NCBI GenBank assembly: GCA_900557195.1
Contig: USRT01000004.1
Span: 29,030-93,029, forward strand
Reading direction: 5' to 3'
Source: an uncultured Clostridium sp.
Lineage (GTDB): Bacteria; Bacillota; Clostridia; TANB77; CAG-508
DNA length: 64,000 nucleotides
The position numbers were made by a program, and so were the translations under genes. Under the pieces are notes generated by a model, which saw only the letters and a list, made by a program, of their open reading frames with translations, was not told where the DNA came from and did not search any database. Below are positions 20,101-29,713 of the stretch, piece after piece (within the stretch, counting starts at the first letter, position 1; each line of letters begins with the position of its first letter).

Positions 20101-21602
20101 ATGCAAAAAATAGAAGATAATAATAAATTAATAAAAACAGGAAAAAATATGAAAATTATACATATAATAATTATAGCAATTGGTGCTATCTTTATGATTT
20201 TAGCTGGACTACATACAAATATATGGTTTGATGAAACATACACTTTAGGCCTAGTAAATCACAATTTTATAGATTTAGTTAAAATTGGAGCAGCAGATGT
20301 TCATCCTTTATTTTATTATGTTTTCGCGAAATTCTTTACACTATTTACAGGAAATAGTATAATTTCACTTAGAATTTTTTCAATACTTGGAATGATAGTA
20401 TTAAGTATTTTAGGATACACACATATTAGAAAAGATTTCGGAGAAAAAACAGGTATTATATATTCTTTTTTATCAATGTTTTTACCAGTAATGTTATTAT
20501 ATAGTAGTGAAATTAGAATGTATTCATGGGCAGCAGTACTTGTAACATTAACAGGAATATATGCATATAGAATAGTTAGAAAAGAAAGCAATAAAAAGAA
20601 TTGGACACTATTTGCTATATTTAGTTTATTAAGTGCATATACACACTATTTTGCAATGATGGCAATAGGAATTATTAATCTAATGTTATTTGCATACACA
20701 ATAAAAAACAAAAAGTATATTAAGGAATTTTTAATTACAGGAATCAGTCAAATAGTATTATTTATACCACGGATTAATAGTATTTTTAAAACAAGCACTT
20801 AGAGTATCTGGAGGATTCTGGATACAAATAAAATATCCAGACATTCTATTCGAGATACTAACATTTAATTATACAGGAATGATAGAATTAAAAGTATTAA
20901 AAACAATCATTTTTATATTTGCAAGTATAGTTTTAATTTATGTAGCTCTAAAAATAGCTAAAAAGAGAAAAGAAGATTCAAATATAAAAGTATGTATATG
21001 GGCATTAATTGTGTACTTTGGAGTAATACTTGCTGCATTAATACTATCAATAAAAACAGATATATTTACAACTAGATACACAATTCCTATGATTCGGACT
21101 ACTTATATTTGCTATTAGTTACATATTTTCATTAGAAGATAAAAAATGGATAACTATAATATTTGCAAGTTGTATAATTATATTATTTGGGATAAATGCT
21201 TATAAATTTTATTTAGAAAACTATGATGCAAGTAATCAAAAAATAACACAAGTTATTGATAATAATATACAAGAAGACGACATATTTATATATAGAGAAA
21301 TAGGAGCAGGTTCAATAATTGCTATAAAATATCCAGAAAATAAGCACATATATTATAATGCATATCATTGGACTGTAGAAGATGCATATAAAGCATATGC
21401 ACCACAAATGGAAACAATAGAAGATTTATCTATTCTAGATAACATCAAAGGAAGAATTATAGTAATAGATGATGGAAGCACAGCGCTTTATGATGAACTA
21501 AAAGAAAAACAAAATATAGAAATTATAAAAGAACCCGAAAAAATAAATTCATCATACAAAAATCTTAATTTCACTATTTCTATATTAAATAAAACAAATT
21601 AA
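20101..21602 (+). CDS. GT-C type membrane glycosyltransferase with two CGG +1 sites
   Basis: Multi-pass membrane protein. Reading requires +1 shifts at CGG 20770-20772 and CGG 21095-21097, after which all three segments join into 499 residues ending at TAA 21600-21602. The first extracytoplasmic loop has WFDETYT and DVHPLFYY, the acidic and HPP-like signature of GT-C enzymes that use lipid-linked sugars (ArnT/GT39-like); about ten hydrophobic helices follow and a soluble C-terminal domain of about 130 residues. Each shift falls inside a hydrophobic helix, where Gly (FIPGLIVFL, PMIGLLIFA) keeps the helix intact. Ribosome site AAGGAG. Confidence 0.85.
20770..20773 (+). other. CGGA site 1 in the GT-C glycosyltransferase
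   Basis: Zero frame CCA CGG ATT stops at 20802; +1 gives Pro-Gly-Leu and continues. Confidence 0.78.
21095..21098 (+). other. CGGA site 2 in the GT-C glycosyltransferase
   Basis: ATT CGG ACT in the already shifted frame; a second +1 gives Ile-Gly-Leu and 168 further codons. Confidence 0.78.
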
Positions 21603-21773
21603 TAAAAACCTACAATCACTATTCCAATATAACATAAAGGGATTTTGAGAATAACTCAATAAAATCAATAAAAAAGCTATGATTACTATTTAAACTATAT
21701 AACTAAAAATTATAAAAATTATAAAATTTATAAAAATTATAAAAATTGTGAAAATCGTGAAAATTGTAGAGTA

Positions 21774-21942
21774 GTCCATGTGTATTTATATATAAAAATG
21801 CAGTGATGCGCAGTTTGGGAGGACACATACTCATACAGATTAGCCAGATTAACTGTTCAAACAATGAAATTTGTACATATCCACTCATATGACTAGTCCG
21901 ACCAGCAAAGAACGGAATTTTTATATATAAATACACATGGAC
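21774..21942. mobile_element. MITE-like element, family 1, copy A
   Basis: Perfect 26-base terminal inverted repeats (21774-21799 and 21917-21942) enclose about 117 bases. Copy B lies inverted at 29372-29545 and shares the core GTGTATTTATATATAAAAAT plus inner blocks such as CAGATTAGCCAGATTAACT. No coding capacity. The flanks of 21603-22030 are A+T-rich with no gene. Confidence 0.8.
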
Positions 21943-22030
21943 GGACTAAACCCACACACAATCTAAAACCATAGTATTAAATACTAATGTATTATAATAC
22001 TAACTATATTTTATGTAAGGGAGAAAAACA

Positions 22031-22879
22031 ATGATTTATAATATGAACAATATGAAAGTATACGCTTTTGTCGGTCCATCCGGAACAGGAAAAAGCTACC
22101 GAGCCCAAATGGTTGCAAACGAAAACAATATAAATTATATTATAGACGACGGCCTACTAATTAAAGACAACGCCGTAATCGCAGGAAACTCCGCCAAAAA
22201 AGCTCCAACAAAAATAGAAACTGTCAAACACGCTTTATTTATTAAAGAAAAAGAAAAAGAAGAAATAAGAAAAGCAATAAAAAAATATAAACCAGACGGA
22301 ATACTAATCTTGGGAACTTCAGACGGAATGGTAGAAAAAATAGCAGAAAATTTAGGCTTGCCAAAAATATCAAAAACCATATATATTAACGATGTCGCAA
22401 CAGAAGAAGAAATGGAAAAAGCAAGAAGAATCCGCATAACAGAAGGAAAACACGTAATACCAGTACCAACTTTCGAAATAAAAAAAGACTTTTCAGGATA
22501 TATGCTAGACCCACTTCAAATATTTAAATCAAAAGGAAAAGGAAATGACCCATATATAGCAGAAAAATCTATAATAAGACCTACGTTTAGTTATTTAGGC
22601 AACTTTACAATATCAGATAATGTATTTAGACAAATAATTGAATATTTAGCAATAAGAAATGATGCAATTTATAAAATATCTAAAATAAGAGTTCAAAAAA
22701 CAGAAGCAGGACCTTATATTTATATGGAAGTAGTAATAAATTATGGAGTTAATATCATAAAAGAACTAAGAGAATTTAAAATAAAATGCAAAAAGGAAAT
22801 AGAAAGATTAACAACAATGAATACTCAAAGAATAGATGTTTTAGCAAAAGGAATTAATGTTCAAAGAAATAAAGAATAA
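22031..22879 (+). CDS. P-loop ATPase fused to an Asp23/Gls24-like domain
   Basis: 282 residues. The N-terminal domain has Walker A GPSGTGKSY (about residue 14) and GILILGTSDG; the C-terminal part (about 185-280) has the Asp23/Gls24 pattern of alternating strands and YIYMEVVINYG. Function unknown; Asp23 proteins are linked to envelope stress and lipid metabolism. The first 450 bases use C-ending codons (GTC, TCC, TAC, GCC, GAC) far more than neighbours, hinting at recent acquisition or recombination in the ATPase half. Ribosome site AAGGGAG. Precedes cmk-plsC by 81 bases. Confidence 0.78.
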   Translation: MIYNMNNMKVYAFVGPSGTGKSYRAQMVANENNINYIIDDGLLIKDNAVIAGNSAKKAPTKIETVKHALFIKEKEKEEIRKAIKKYKPDGILILGTSDGMVEKIAENLGLPKISKTIYINDVATEEEMEKARRIRITEGKHVIPVPTFEIKKDFSGYMLDPLQIFKSKGKGNDPYIAEKSIIRPTFSYLGNFTISDNVFRQIIEYLAIRNDAIYKISKIRVQKTEAGPYIYMEVVINYGVNIIKELREFKIKCKKEIERLTTMNTQRIDVLAKGINVQRNKE

Positions 22880-22960
22880 AAATTTTAGTTGTAACATTTT
22901 ATTCTAAAAATGTTAAATAATAATAGGAAAAATATTAAAGTAAGAAATAGGGAGGATTTT

Positions 22961-24274
22961 ATGGCTTTTATAGTAGCTTTAGATGGACCAGCAGGAAGTG
23001 GAAAAGGAACAGTAACTAAAATTTTAGCACAAAAACTTGGACTTGTTAATATCGATACAGGAGCAATGTATAGATGTGTTGCATTAGAAATGCTTAATAA
23101 AAATATCAAAATAGATGAATTAGATAAGATAAAAGAATTACTTAATAATATTGATATAAACTTAAAAGAAACAAAAGATAAACAAACAGTTTTATTAAAT
23201 GGACAAGATGTAACTGATGAAATAAGAACAAACAGAGTTACTAAAATAGTATCTCCGGTATCCAGTATAAAAGAAATAAGAGATAAATTAGTAGAATTGC
23301 AACGTAACATGGCAAAATCACAAGATGTAATCATGGAAGGAAGGGATATAACAACAGTTGTATTTCCAAATGCAGATGTAAAAATATATTTAGATGCAGA
23401 TGTAGAAGAAAGAGCAAAAAGGAGATATGAACAAAATATTCAAAAAAATATAGAATCAACATATGAGCAAGTTTTAGAAGATATGAAAGCTAGAGACGAA
23501 AATGACAAAAATAAAAAATATGGTGCTTTAAAGATAGCAAAAGATGCGCATATTATAGATTCTAGTAAAATGAATATAAATCAAGTAGTTTCAGAAATAA
23601 AAAAGATTGTAAACAAAAAAAAGAAAGAGATAATTTTAGAGGAAAAGGCATATATAGAGATGCCAGATTCTAGAAGAAAAACATTTTGGAGAAGTTTTTT
23701 GATTCATGTGGTACACTTTTTATATAGAATTATTTTTAGAATAGAAAATATAGGAGAAAGAGGTATTCCAGAGGATGAAAAAAGTTATATTGTATGTGCA
23801 AATCATTTAAATTATTTAGATGCAATTGCTGTAATAACATCATCTAATAGATTTATTAGATTTATGTGTAAAAGTAGTATGTTTAAAAATTCTTTGTTTT
23901 CATGGGTATTACATGTAGGTGATGTAATACCTGTAAATAGAGAAAAAAATGATATTGAAGCAATGAAGAGGTCTATAAAAGCTTTAAAAAATGGTGAAAT
24001 ATTAGGTATATTTCCTGAAGGAACACGAAAAGGAATGGAGAAAAATGTAGATGCAAAAAATGGAGCTGCTTTTATGGCTTTAAGAACTAAAACAAAGGTA
24101 ATACCTGTAGGAATACAAGGTACATTTAAACCATTTACTAAAGTTTATTTAAATTATGGAGAACCTTTAGATTTTAGTGAGTATTATGGTAAAGAAAAAG
24201 ATAAAGATGTTTTAAATAAGGTAACAAAACAAATAATGGACAACATAATTATGTTGACAAATGAAAAAAAGTAA
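22961..24274 (+). CDS. cmk-plsC: cytidylate kinase / acylglycerol-phosphate acyltransferase fusion
   Basis: 437 residues starting at the ATG behind GGGAGG. Residues 1-220 are cytidylate kinase (DGPAGSGKGTVT, DTGAMYR, MEGRDITT), phosphorylating CMP/dCMP. Residues 245-437 are a PlsC domain (NHLNYLD as the NHx4D catalytic motif, FPEGTRKG for glycerol-phosphate binding), making phosphatidic acid at the membrane. cmk and plsC are commonly neighbours in clostridia; here one frame covers both. The S1-domain gene follows, as in the usual cmk-plsC-ispH-rpsA order, with ispH moved to 42 kb. Confidence 0.92.
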   Translation: MAFIVALDGPAGSGKGTVTKILAQKLGLVNIDTGAMYRCVALEMLNKNIKIDELDKIKELLNNIDINLKETKDKQTVLLNGQDVTDEIRTNRVTKIVSPVSSIKEIRDKLVELQRNMAKSQDVIMEGRDITTVVFPNADVKIYLDADVEERAKRRYEQNIQKNIESTYEQVLEDMKARDENDKNKKYGALKIAKDAHIIDSSKMNINQVVSEIKKIVNKKKKEIILEEKAYIEMPDSRRKTFWRSFLIHVVHFLYRIIFRIENIGERGIPEDEKSYIVCANHLNYLDAIAVITSSNRFIRFMCKSSMFKNSLFSWVLHVGDVIPVNREKNDIEAMKRSIKALKNGEILGIFPEGTRKGMEKNVDAKNGAAFMALRTKTKVIPVGIQGTFKPFTKVYLNYGEPLDFSEYYGKEKDKDVLNKVTKQIMDNIIMLTNEKK

Positions 24275-24307
24275 TATATAATAATGAACCATTAAGGTAG
24301 TATTGCT

Positions 24308-24335
24308 GTAAAACAAGTTTTCGCAGTAATAAAAA
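24308..24335 (+). other. stem-loop in the cmk-plsC / S1 interval
   Basis: The arms around TATTGCTG and CAGTAATA (with AAAAC/GTTTT) form a hairpin. It is not followed by a T-run, so it is more likely a leader structure than a terminator. Confidence 0.4.
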
Positions 24336-24424
24336 ATCTAATTATCCTCAAATTCTAAACATCTCATCAAACTAGAGATTTAAAAAATTTGAGAAGAAAA
24401 ATTGCTCGAATGGAGTTTTTATGT

Positions 24425-25525
24425 ATGGAAAAATATGAAGATAATATAAGTTTTGAAGAATTTATTAATCAGTCTTTAAAAGATATAAAAGAAGGAAAGA
24501 CTGTTACAGGAAAAATTATTAATATAAGTTCAAATGGAGAAATTTTTGTTGATATTGGATATAAAGCAGATGGAATAATTTCAAAAGATGAATATTCATA
24601 TGATGAAAATGCAAATCCATTAGAAGAGTTTAAACCAGGTGATAGAATAACAGCAGAAGTATTAAAATTAAATGATGGTTTAGGAAATGTTGTTCTATCA
24701 TATAAAAAATCTAAATTTAAGCTTGCTAAAAAGGAATTTGAAAGTAAAGTAAATCATAAATGTATATTTAAAGAAAAAATAACAGAAGTAAATGAGAATG
24801 GATTTATTGCAAGTTATGAAGGTATTCGTATATTTATTCCATTATCATTATCTGGAATTACAAGGTCTGAAAATATTAATGATTATTTAAATAAAGAAGT
24901 AAGATTTAGAGTAATTGAATATAATGAAAAAAATAGAAAAATAATTGGATCAATTAAAGATGTAATAGAAGAAGAAAAAGAAGCTAGATTAAAGGAATTC
25001 TGGGATAATGTAGAAGAAGGAAAAGTATATAAAGGAACTGTTACAAGTATAAGTACTTATGGAGCTTTTGTTGATGTTTCTGGAGTTCAAGGACTTTTAC
25101 ATATTTCAGAAATGGCATGGGGAAGAAACCAAAAGCCTGAAGATATCTTAAAGGTAAATCAGCAGATAGAAGTAAGAATAAAACAGGCAGATAAAGAAAA
25201 TAGAAGACTTATGCTAATATACGAGAAAAAAGGACCAAATCCTTGGAACAAAATAGATGAAAAATATCATATTGGTGATATTGTTTGTGTAAAGGTAATA
25301 AAGATAATGCCATTTGGAGCATTTGTTCAATTAGAAAAGGGAATTGAAGGATTAGTACATATCTCACAAATATGTGAGAAAAAAATAGCAAGACCAGATG
25401 ATGAACTAAAAATTGGAGATAAGGTTAATGCTAAAATAATAGAGCTTGATAAAGAAACTAGAAAAATAGAATTATCAATAAGAGAACTAGAAGGAACTAG
25501 TAATGAATATAAAGAATCTATATAG
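24425..25525 (+). CDS. S1-domain RNA-binding protein (RpsA-like)
   Basis: 366 residues beginning at the ATG 9 bases after GGAG. Four S1 motifs: [22 protein letters not shown] (first), a divergent second near residue 110, [26 protein letters not shown] (third) and [26 protein letters not shown] (fourth). Resembles the four-domain ribosomal S1 homologue of low-GC Firmicutes, which binds mRNA. Follows cmk-plsC, the usual position. Confidence 0.85.
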   Translation: MEKYEDNISFEEFINQSLKDIKEGKTVTGKIINISSNGEIFVDIGYKADGIISKDEYSYDENANPLEEFKPGDRITAEVLKLNDGLGNVVLSYKKSKFKLAKKEFESKVNHKCIFKEKITEVNENGFIASYEGIRIFIPLSLSGITRSENINDYLNKEVRFRVIEYNEKNRKIIGSIKDVIEEEKEARLKEFWDNVEEGKVYKGTVTSISTYGAFVDVSGVQGLLHISEMAWGRNQKPEDILKVNQQIEVRIKQADKENRRLMLIYEKKGPNPWNKIDEKYHIGDIVCVKVIKIMPFGAFVQLEKGIEGLVHISQICEKKIARPDDELKIGDKVNAKIIELDKETRKIELSIRELEGTSNEYKESI

Positions 25526-25617
25526 TTAATATTTTAAATCAAAGTAGGAATAAAAAAGATATCAAGGTTTTTATTCTTAGGTGTATTTTTAAAGCGAAGA
25601 AAGGAATGTATTTTAAA

Positions 25618-27430
25618 ATGAATAATAAGAATATAAGAAATATAGCAATTATTGCCCATGTTGACCATGGTAAGACTACATTAGTAGATGCTTTGTTAAG
25701 ACAAAGCCATATATTTAGAGAGAATGAACAAGTAGCAGAAAGAGTAATGGATTCAGGAGATATTGAAAAAGAAAGAGGAATCACAATTCTTTCTAAAAAT
25801 ACATCAGTTATTTATAATGATGTAAAAATTAATATAGTAGATACACCGGGACATGCTGATTTTGGTGGAGAAGTTGAACGTGTACTTAAAACTGTTGATG
25901 GTGTTTTATTACTAGTAGATGCTTTTGAAGGACCAATGCCACAAACAAGAGAGGTTCTAAAAAAATCTTTAGCATTAAATTTAAAACCAATAGTAGTTAT
26001 AAATAAAATAGATAGACCAGGAGCAAATCCATTAAAAGTTGTAGACCAAGTATTAGAATTATTTATAGAGTTAGATGCAAATGATGAACAATTAGATTTC
26101 CCAGTTATATATGCATCAGCTAAAAATGGTATTGCAAAAATGCATTTAGAAGATGAAACAGATAATGTTCATTGTATATTTGATACAATTATTGAGCAAA
26201 TCGATCCTCCAGCATGTGATATGGATGGAGATATGCAAATGCTTGTATCTAATATAGATTATGATGAATATTTAGGAAGAATAGCAGTTGGTAGAGTTGA
26301 AAGAGGAACTATAAAAGCAGGAATGTCAATTGCAATTTGTAAACAAGATAAAAATATTCGGAGGAAAAGTTGCAAAATTATTTACATATATGGGATTAAA
26401 AAGAATAGAAGCCCAAGAAGCTAAAGCTGGAGATATTGTTGCATTATCTGGTATTGCAGATATAAATATTGGTGATACAATTTGTGATGTAAATAACCCA
26501 GAAAAAATTCCTTTTGTAGATATAGATGAACCAACAGTATCTATGACATTTAGTGTTAATAACGGACCTTTAGCTGGTAAAGAAGGAGAATTTGTTACAT
26601 CAAGACATATTCGTGATAGATTAATGAAAGAATTAGAAAGAAATGTAAGCTTAAGAGTTAAAGAAACAGATTCAGCAGATAGTTTTGAAGTATGTGGACG
26701 TGGAGAACTACATTTATCTGTATTAATTGAAACAATGAGAAGAGAAGGATTTGAACTATTAGTATCTAGACCAAAAGTTATATTTAAAGAAATTGATGGT
26801 GTAAAATGTGAACCAATGGAAAGATTAGTTGTTAATGTACCAGATGAAGCAATTGGAACTGTTATAGAAAAATTAGGAAGACGTAAAGCAGAAATGGTTA
26901 ACATGGAACCAGCAGAGGTGGGTCATACAAAAGTAGAATTCAAAATTCCAGCAAGAGGATTAATAGGGTATAGAACAGAATTCTTAACAGATACAAAAGG
27001 TAGCGGAACAATGAATAGTATTTTTGAATGTTATGAACCATATAAAGGTGAAATATCATCAAGAACAAGAGGAGTATTAGTTGCTTTTGAAGCAGGAACA
27101 TCAGTTACTTATGGATTATACAATGCACAAGAAAGAGGAGAATTAATGATAGGTGCAGGTGTAGAAGTTTATGAAGGAATGATAGTTGGTATTAATTCAA
27201 GAAATGAAGATATTGCAATAAATGTATGTAAGGAAAAACATTTAACAAATACGAGAGCTTCAGGCTCAGATGATGCACTTCGTTTAGTGCCACCACTTCA
27301 AATGTCATTAGAAAAAGCTATTGAATTTATAGCAGAAGATGAACTTGTAGAGATTACTCCTAAAAATATTAGATTAAGGAAGAAAACTTTAGATACAAAA
27401 ACAAGAGAAAGAGAAGCAAGAAGAGGGTAA
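25618..27430 (+). CDS. typA: translational GTPase TypA/BipA, with CGG +1 site
   Basis: Ribosome-associated GTPase. The start at 25618 gives the standard [21 protein letters not shown]; the ATG at 25606 sits too close to the ribosome site. G1 AHVDHGKT, G3 DTPGHAD and G4 NKIDRPGA are present. Zero frame meets CGG at 26359-26361 in domain II and stops at 26424. Skipping C 26359 gives [15 protein letters not shown] and a 603-residue protein of normal length through the C-terminal [17 protein letters not shown] motif. Confidence 0.94.
26359..26362 (+). other. CGGA site, proposed +1 decoding as Gly (typA)
   Basis: Zero frame ATT CGG AGG; +1 gives Ile-Gly-Gly-Lys-Val. Confidence 0.82.
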
Positions 27431-27436
27431 AATGAA

Positions 27437-27473
27437 ACAAAAAGAGCTTTTTTCCAAAAGCTCTTTTTGTTGT
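27437..27473 (+). terminator. terminator after typA
   Basis: AACAAAAAGAGCTTT pairs with AAAGCTCTTTTTGTT. Confidence 0.85.
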
Positions 27474-27619
27474 TATCAGATATTTATTAGTTAGAAACGA
27501 AGAATTTAACTCATTAGGAATGAAGAAATTGAAATAATTACATATTGTAATATAAATATGTATAAATTCTTAATATTTTGTGGAGCAAAAAAGTAAGATC
27601 AATAGAGGAGAAATAATAA

Positions 27620-28207
27620 ATGAATAAGCAAGAATTAGAGAAGATAAAAAAAGAAGCATTAGAAGATCATGTTCCAATAATTATGGATGATACATTAGAA
27701 GTGATTAGTAAGATACTAATAGAGAAAAAGCCTACTAGAATATTAGAAATTGGTGCAGCAGTGGGCTATTCAGCTATATGTTTTTCTGAATATTTAGATG
27801 AAGATGGAAAAATAGATACAATAGAAAGAGATATAGAAAGAATAGAAAAAGCAAAAGAAAATATAAAAAAAGCAGAAGTAGAAGAAAAGATAAATTTGTA
27901 TGAAGGTGATGCAGTAGAAATATTACCTACACTAGATGAAAAATATGATGTAGTATTTATAGATGCAGCTAAAGGAAAATATCCATTCTTTTTAAGTGAA
28001 GCTATGAGAATGCTTAATAAAAATGGTATCATTATAGCTGATAATGTATTATATAAAGGATATGTAATGAGTGACTATAATAAACACAAACAAAGAACAG
28101 CTGTAAGAAATTTAAGAGAATATATAAAAGAGGTAGCAGAAAATCCGATGCTTGATACAAAAATATTAGAGGTTGGAGATGGACTAGCAATTAGTATACT
28201 TAAATAG
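27620..28207 (+). CDS. SAM-dependent O-methyltransferase (TrmR-like)
   Basis: 195 residues with the SAM motif ILEIGAAVGYSA, acidic post-II ETIERDIE, and DVVFIDAAKGKY followed by DNVLYKGYV, features of the family-3 O-methyltransferases. The Firmicutes member TrmR (YrrM) methylates 5-hydroxyuridine in the tRNA wobble position. The small size and IIIADNVLYKG motif support that assignment without proving it. Ribosome site GAGGAG. Confidence 0.8.
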   Translation: MNKQELEKIKKEALEDHVPIIMDDTLEVISKILIEKKPTRILEIGAAVGYSAICFSEYLDEDGKIDTIERDIERIEKAKENIKKAEVEEKINLYEGDAVEILPTLDEKYDVVFIDAAKGKYPFFLSEAMRMLNKNGIIIADNVLYKGYVMSDYNKHKQRTAVRNLREYIKEVAENPMLDTKILEVGDGLAISILK

Positions 28208-28257
28208 TTGTTACAATGAAAGTTATAAGTGTGAATATTTTTATCTAACCTAATATA

Positions 28258-28301
28258 TTAAAAGTGCTTATTGGTAACTATACCCTAATAAGCACTTTTA
28301 A
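28258..28301. terminator. bidirectional terminator
   Basis: TAAAAGTGCTTATT pairs with AATAAGCACTTTTA between convergent genes. Confidence 0.85.
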
Positions 28302-28343
28302 TCAATTTATATATTTTATATTAATATATTTGCATTTCTTGTT

Positions 28344-28901
28344 TTATATAATATAACGTACACAAGATAGAAAAGTATCAACAACAAATATACAAATAAT
28401 TAATCTTAATATCGTTATTTGAAAAGAATAAGGAATTTTATTTAAAACAATATCAATTTTTTTTTGCAGAAAAGGGAAAATATGATTAATAAATAAAATT
28501 GCAATTATTCCCCATGCAAAAGAATAAAAAATACTAATTCTTCCATTTAAATTAAAAAAATCATTTGTATAATCCCACCAATGTGCTGCAAATAGTGCAT
28601 CTAGTATAAAACTAACAAGATATTCAAATGCTGAAAAAGTAACAATAGAGTAAAAAAATAATTTAAATGAATTATTCTTATATTTATTTAAAAAAGTAAT
28701 TAACATTATTGCTCCATACCCATATATAGGGCAAATAGGACCATATAGAAAACCTCTTTTAGTAAAGTGTCCTAATTCATATACACTATACAAACTTTCT
28801 AATACCCATCCTAAAAATGCAAAAATAAAAAAATATAAAATAAGATAGTATATTTTAGATAGTTTATGTGTATCTTTATAATCTTTTAATTGTGTCTCCA
28901 T
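28344..28901 (-). CDS. putative ABC-transporter type IV membrane protein (PF06541-like)
   Basis: 185 residues with five hydrophobic segments. The N-terminal YFFIFAFLGWVLESLYS and GFLYGPICPIYGYGA are characteristic of the family named 'putative ABC-transporter type IV'. No ATPase partner lies nearby. Transport function is only a family label. AGGAGG precedes the ATG on this strand. Confidence 0.75.
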   Translation of the reverse strand: METQLKDYKDTHKLSKIYYLILYFFIFAFLGWVLESLYSVYELGHFTKRGFLYGPICPIYGYGAIMLITFLNKYKNNSFKLFFYSIVTFSAFEYLVSFILDALFAAHWWDYTNDFFNLNGRISIFYSFAWGIIAILFINHIFPFLQKKIDIVLNKIPYSFQITILRLIICIFVVDTFLSCVRYII

Positions 28902-28985
28902 AACATCCTCCTATAGATTAAACAATATAATACCAAATAAATGTAAAAATGTAAATAATTTGTAGAAATAAAATAAGACATATGA

Positions 28986-29063
28986 TATAATGCATGTTAC
29001 AAGTCAGACTAAAGTATAAATATACTAGCGTACTTATTATAGATGAATAAGGGAGACTTGTAA
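28986..29063 (+). promoter_or_regulatory. promoter -10 and structured leader of rubredoxin
   Basis: TATAAT at 28986-28991 is followed at once by TTACAAGTC (28997-29005), which pairs with GACTTGTAA (29055-29063) and encloses A+T-rich inner pairs. The hairpin would sit at the very 5' end of the rubredoxin mRNA and could control stability or initiation. No known riboswitch recognised. Confidence 0.45.
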
Positions 29064-29136
29064 TTAACGTATTTAATTATTTTACATGTAGTCAGAGTAG
29101 AATAATTAATGAAAACATATAAAAAGGAGGTATTTT

Positions 29137-29271
29137 ATGAATAAATATGTTTGTACAGTATGTGGTCATATATATGATGAAGAAGTAGAAGGAGTTAAAT
29201 TTGAAGATTTACCAGATACTTGGGTTTGTCCACTTTGTGGAGTTGGAAAAGATTGCTTCCAGAAGATGTAA
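29137..29271 (+). CDS. rubredoxin (compact, 44 residues)
   Basis: Fe(SCys)4 electron carrier: CTVCG near the N-terminus and CPLCGVGKD near the C-terminus give the four iron ligands. Shorter than the usual 52-54 residues because the loop after YDEE is shortened ([13 protein letters not shown]). AAGGAGG lies 6 bases before the ATG. The flavodiiron gene lies about 440 bases downstream beyond a repeat; rubredoxin is its usual electron donor. Confidence 0.92.
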   Translation: MNKYVCTVCGHIYDEEVEGVKFEDLPDTWVCPLCGVGKDCFQKM

Positions 29272-29371
29272 TTTATAATGTTTATAAAAAGTGAAGTAAA
29301 ATAAAAGTACTAATAATAAGATATAGGTTACCACTCAGCATTAATTTTTAAAATGCATATAAAATTAGTCC

Positions 29372-29545
29372 GTAGCCTGTGTATTTATATATAAAAATTC
29401 CGTTCATTTAGCTGGTCAGACTAATCATATAAGCAAGTTAGAAAAGACTTCATGATTATAATAGTTAATCTGGCTAATCTGTATGATTGGAGTCCTCTCA
29501 ATACTTTAGCATCACTGCATTTTTATATATAAATACACAGGCTAC
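29372..29545. mobile_element. MITE-like element, family 1, copy B
   Basis: Perfect 27-base terminal inverted repeats (29372-29398 and 29519-29545). Inverted relative to copy A at 21774-21942. Arm bases differ between copies (CCATG versus GCCTG) but change on both arms, so pairing is kept. Lies between rubredoxin and the flavodiiron gene; an imperfect stem-loop at about 29600-29632 follows. No gene otherwise in 29272-29713. Confidence 0.8.
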
Positions 29546-29713
29546 TACTCTACTATTTTAATTGCTTAGAATGAGTAATAACAGAGATATATGGGAGACT
29601 CTTTTTAGGAAAGGAGAGTTTCCTTATTTGCAATTAGCATAAGTTTATGGTAAAATTCTGGAGGACATAAAATATTAAATATTATATTTTATATGTATAG
29701 AATGGAGGAAATT

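Noticed and set aside
29137..29271. Frameshift at the rubredoxin C-terminus
   Set aside because: An alternative frame after GKD gives a longer tail, but the iron ligands and length are acceptable as read and there is no CGG.
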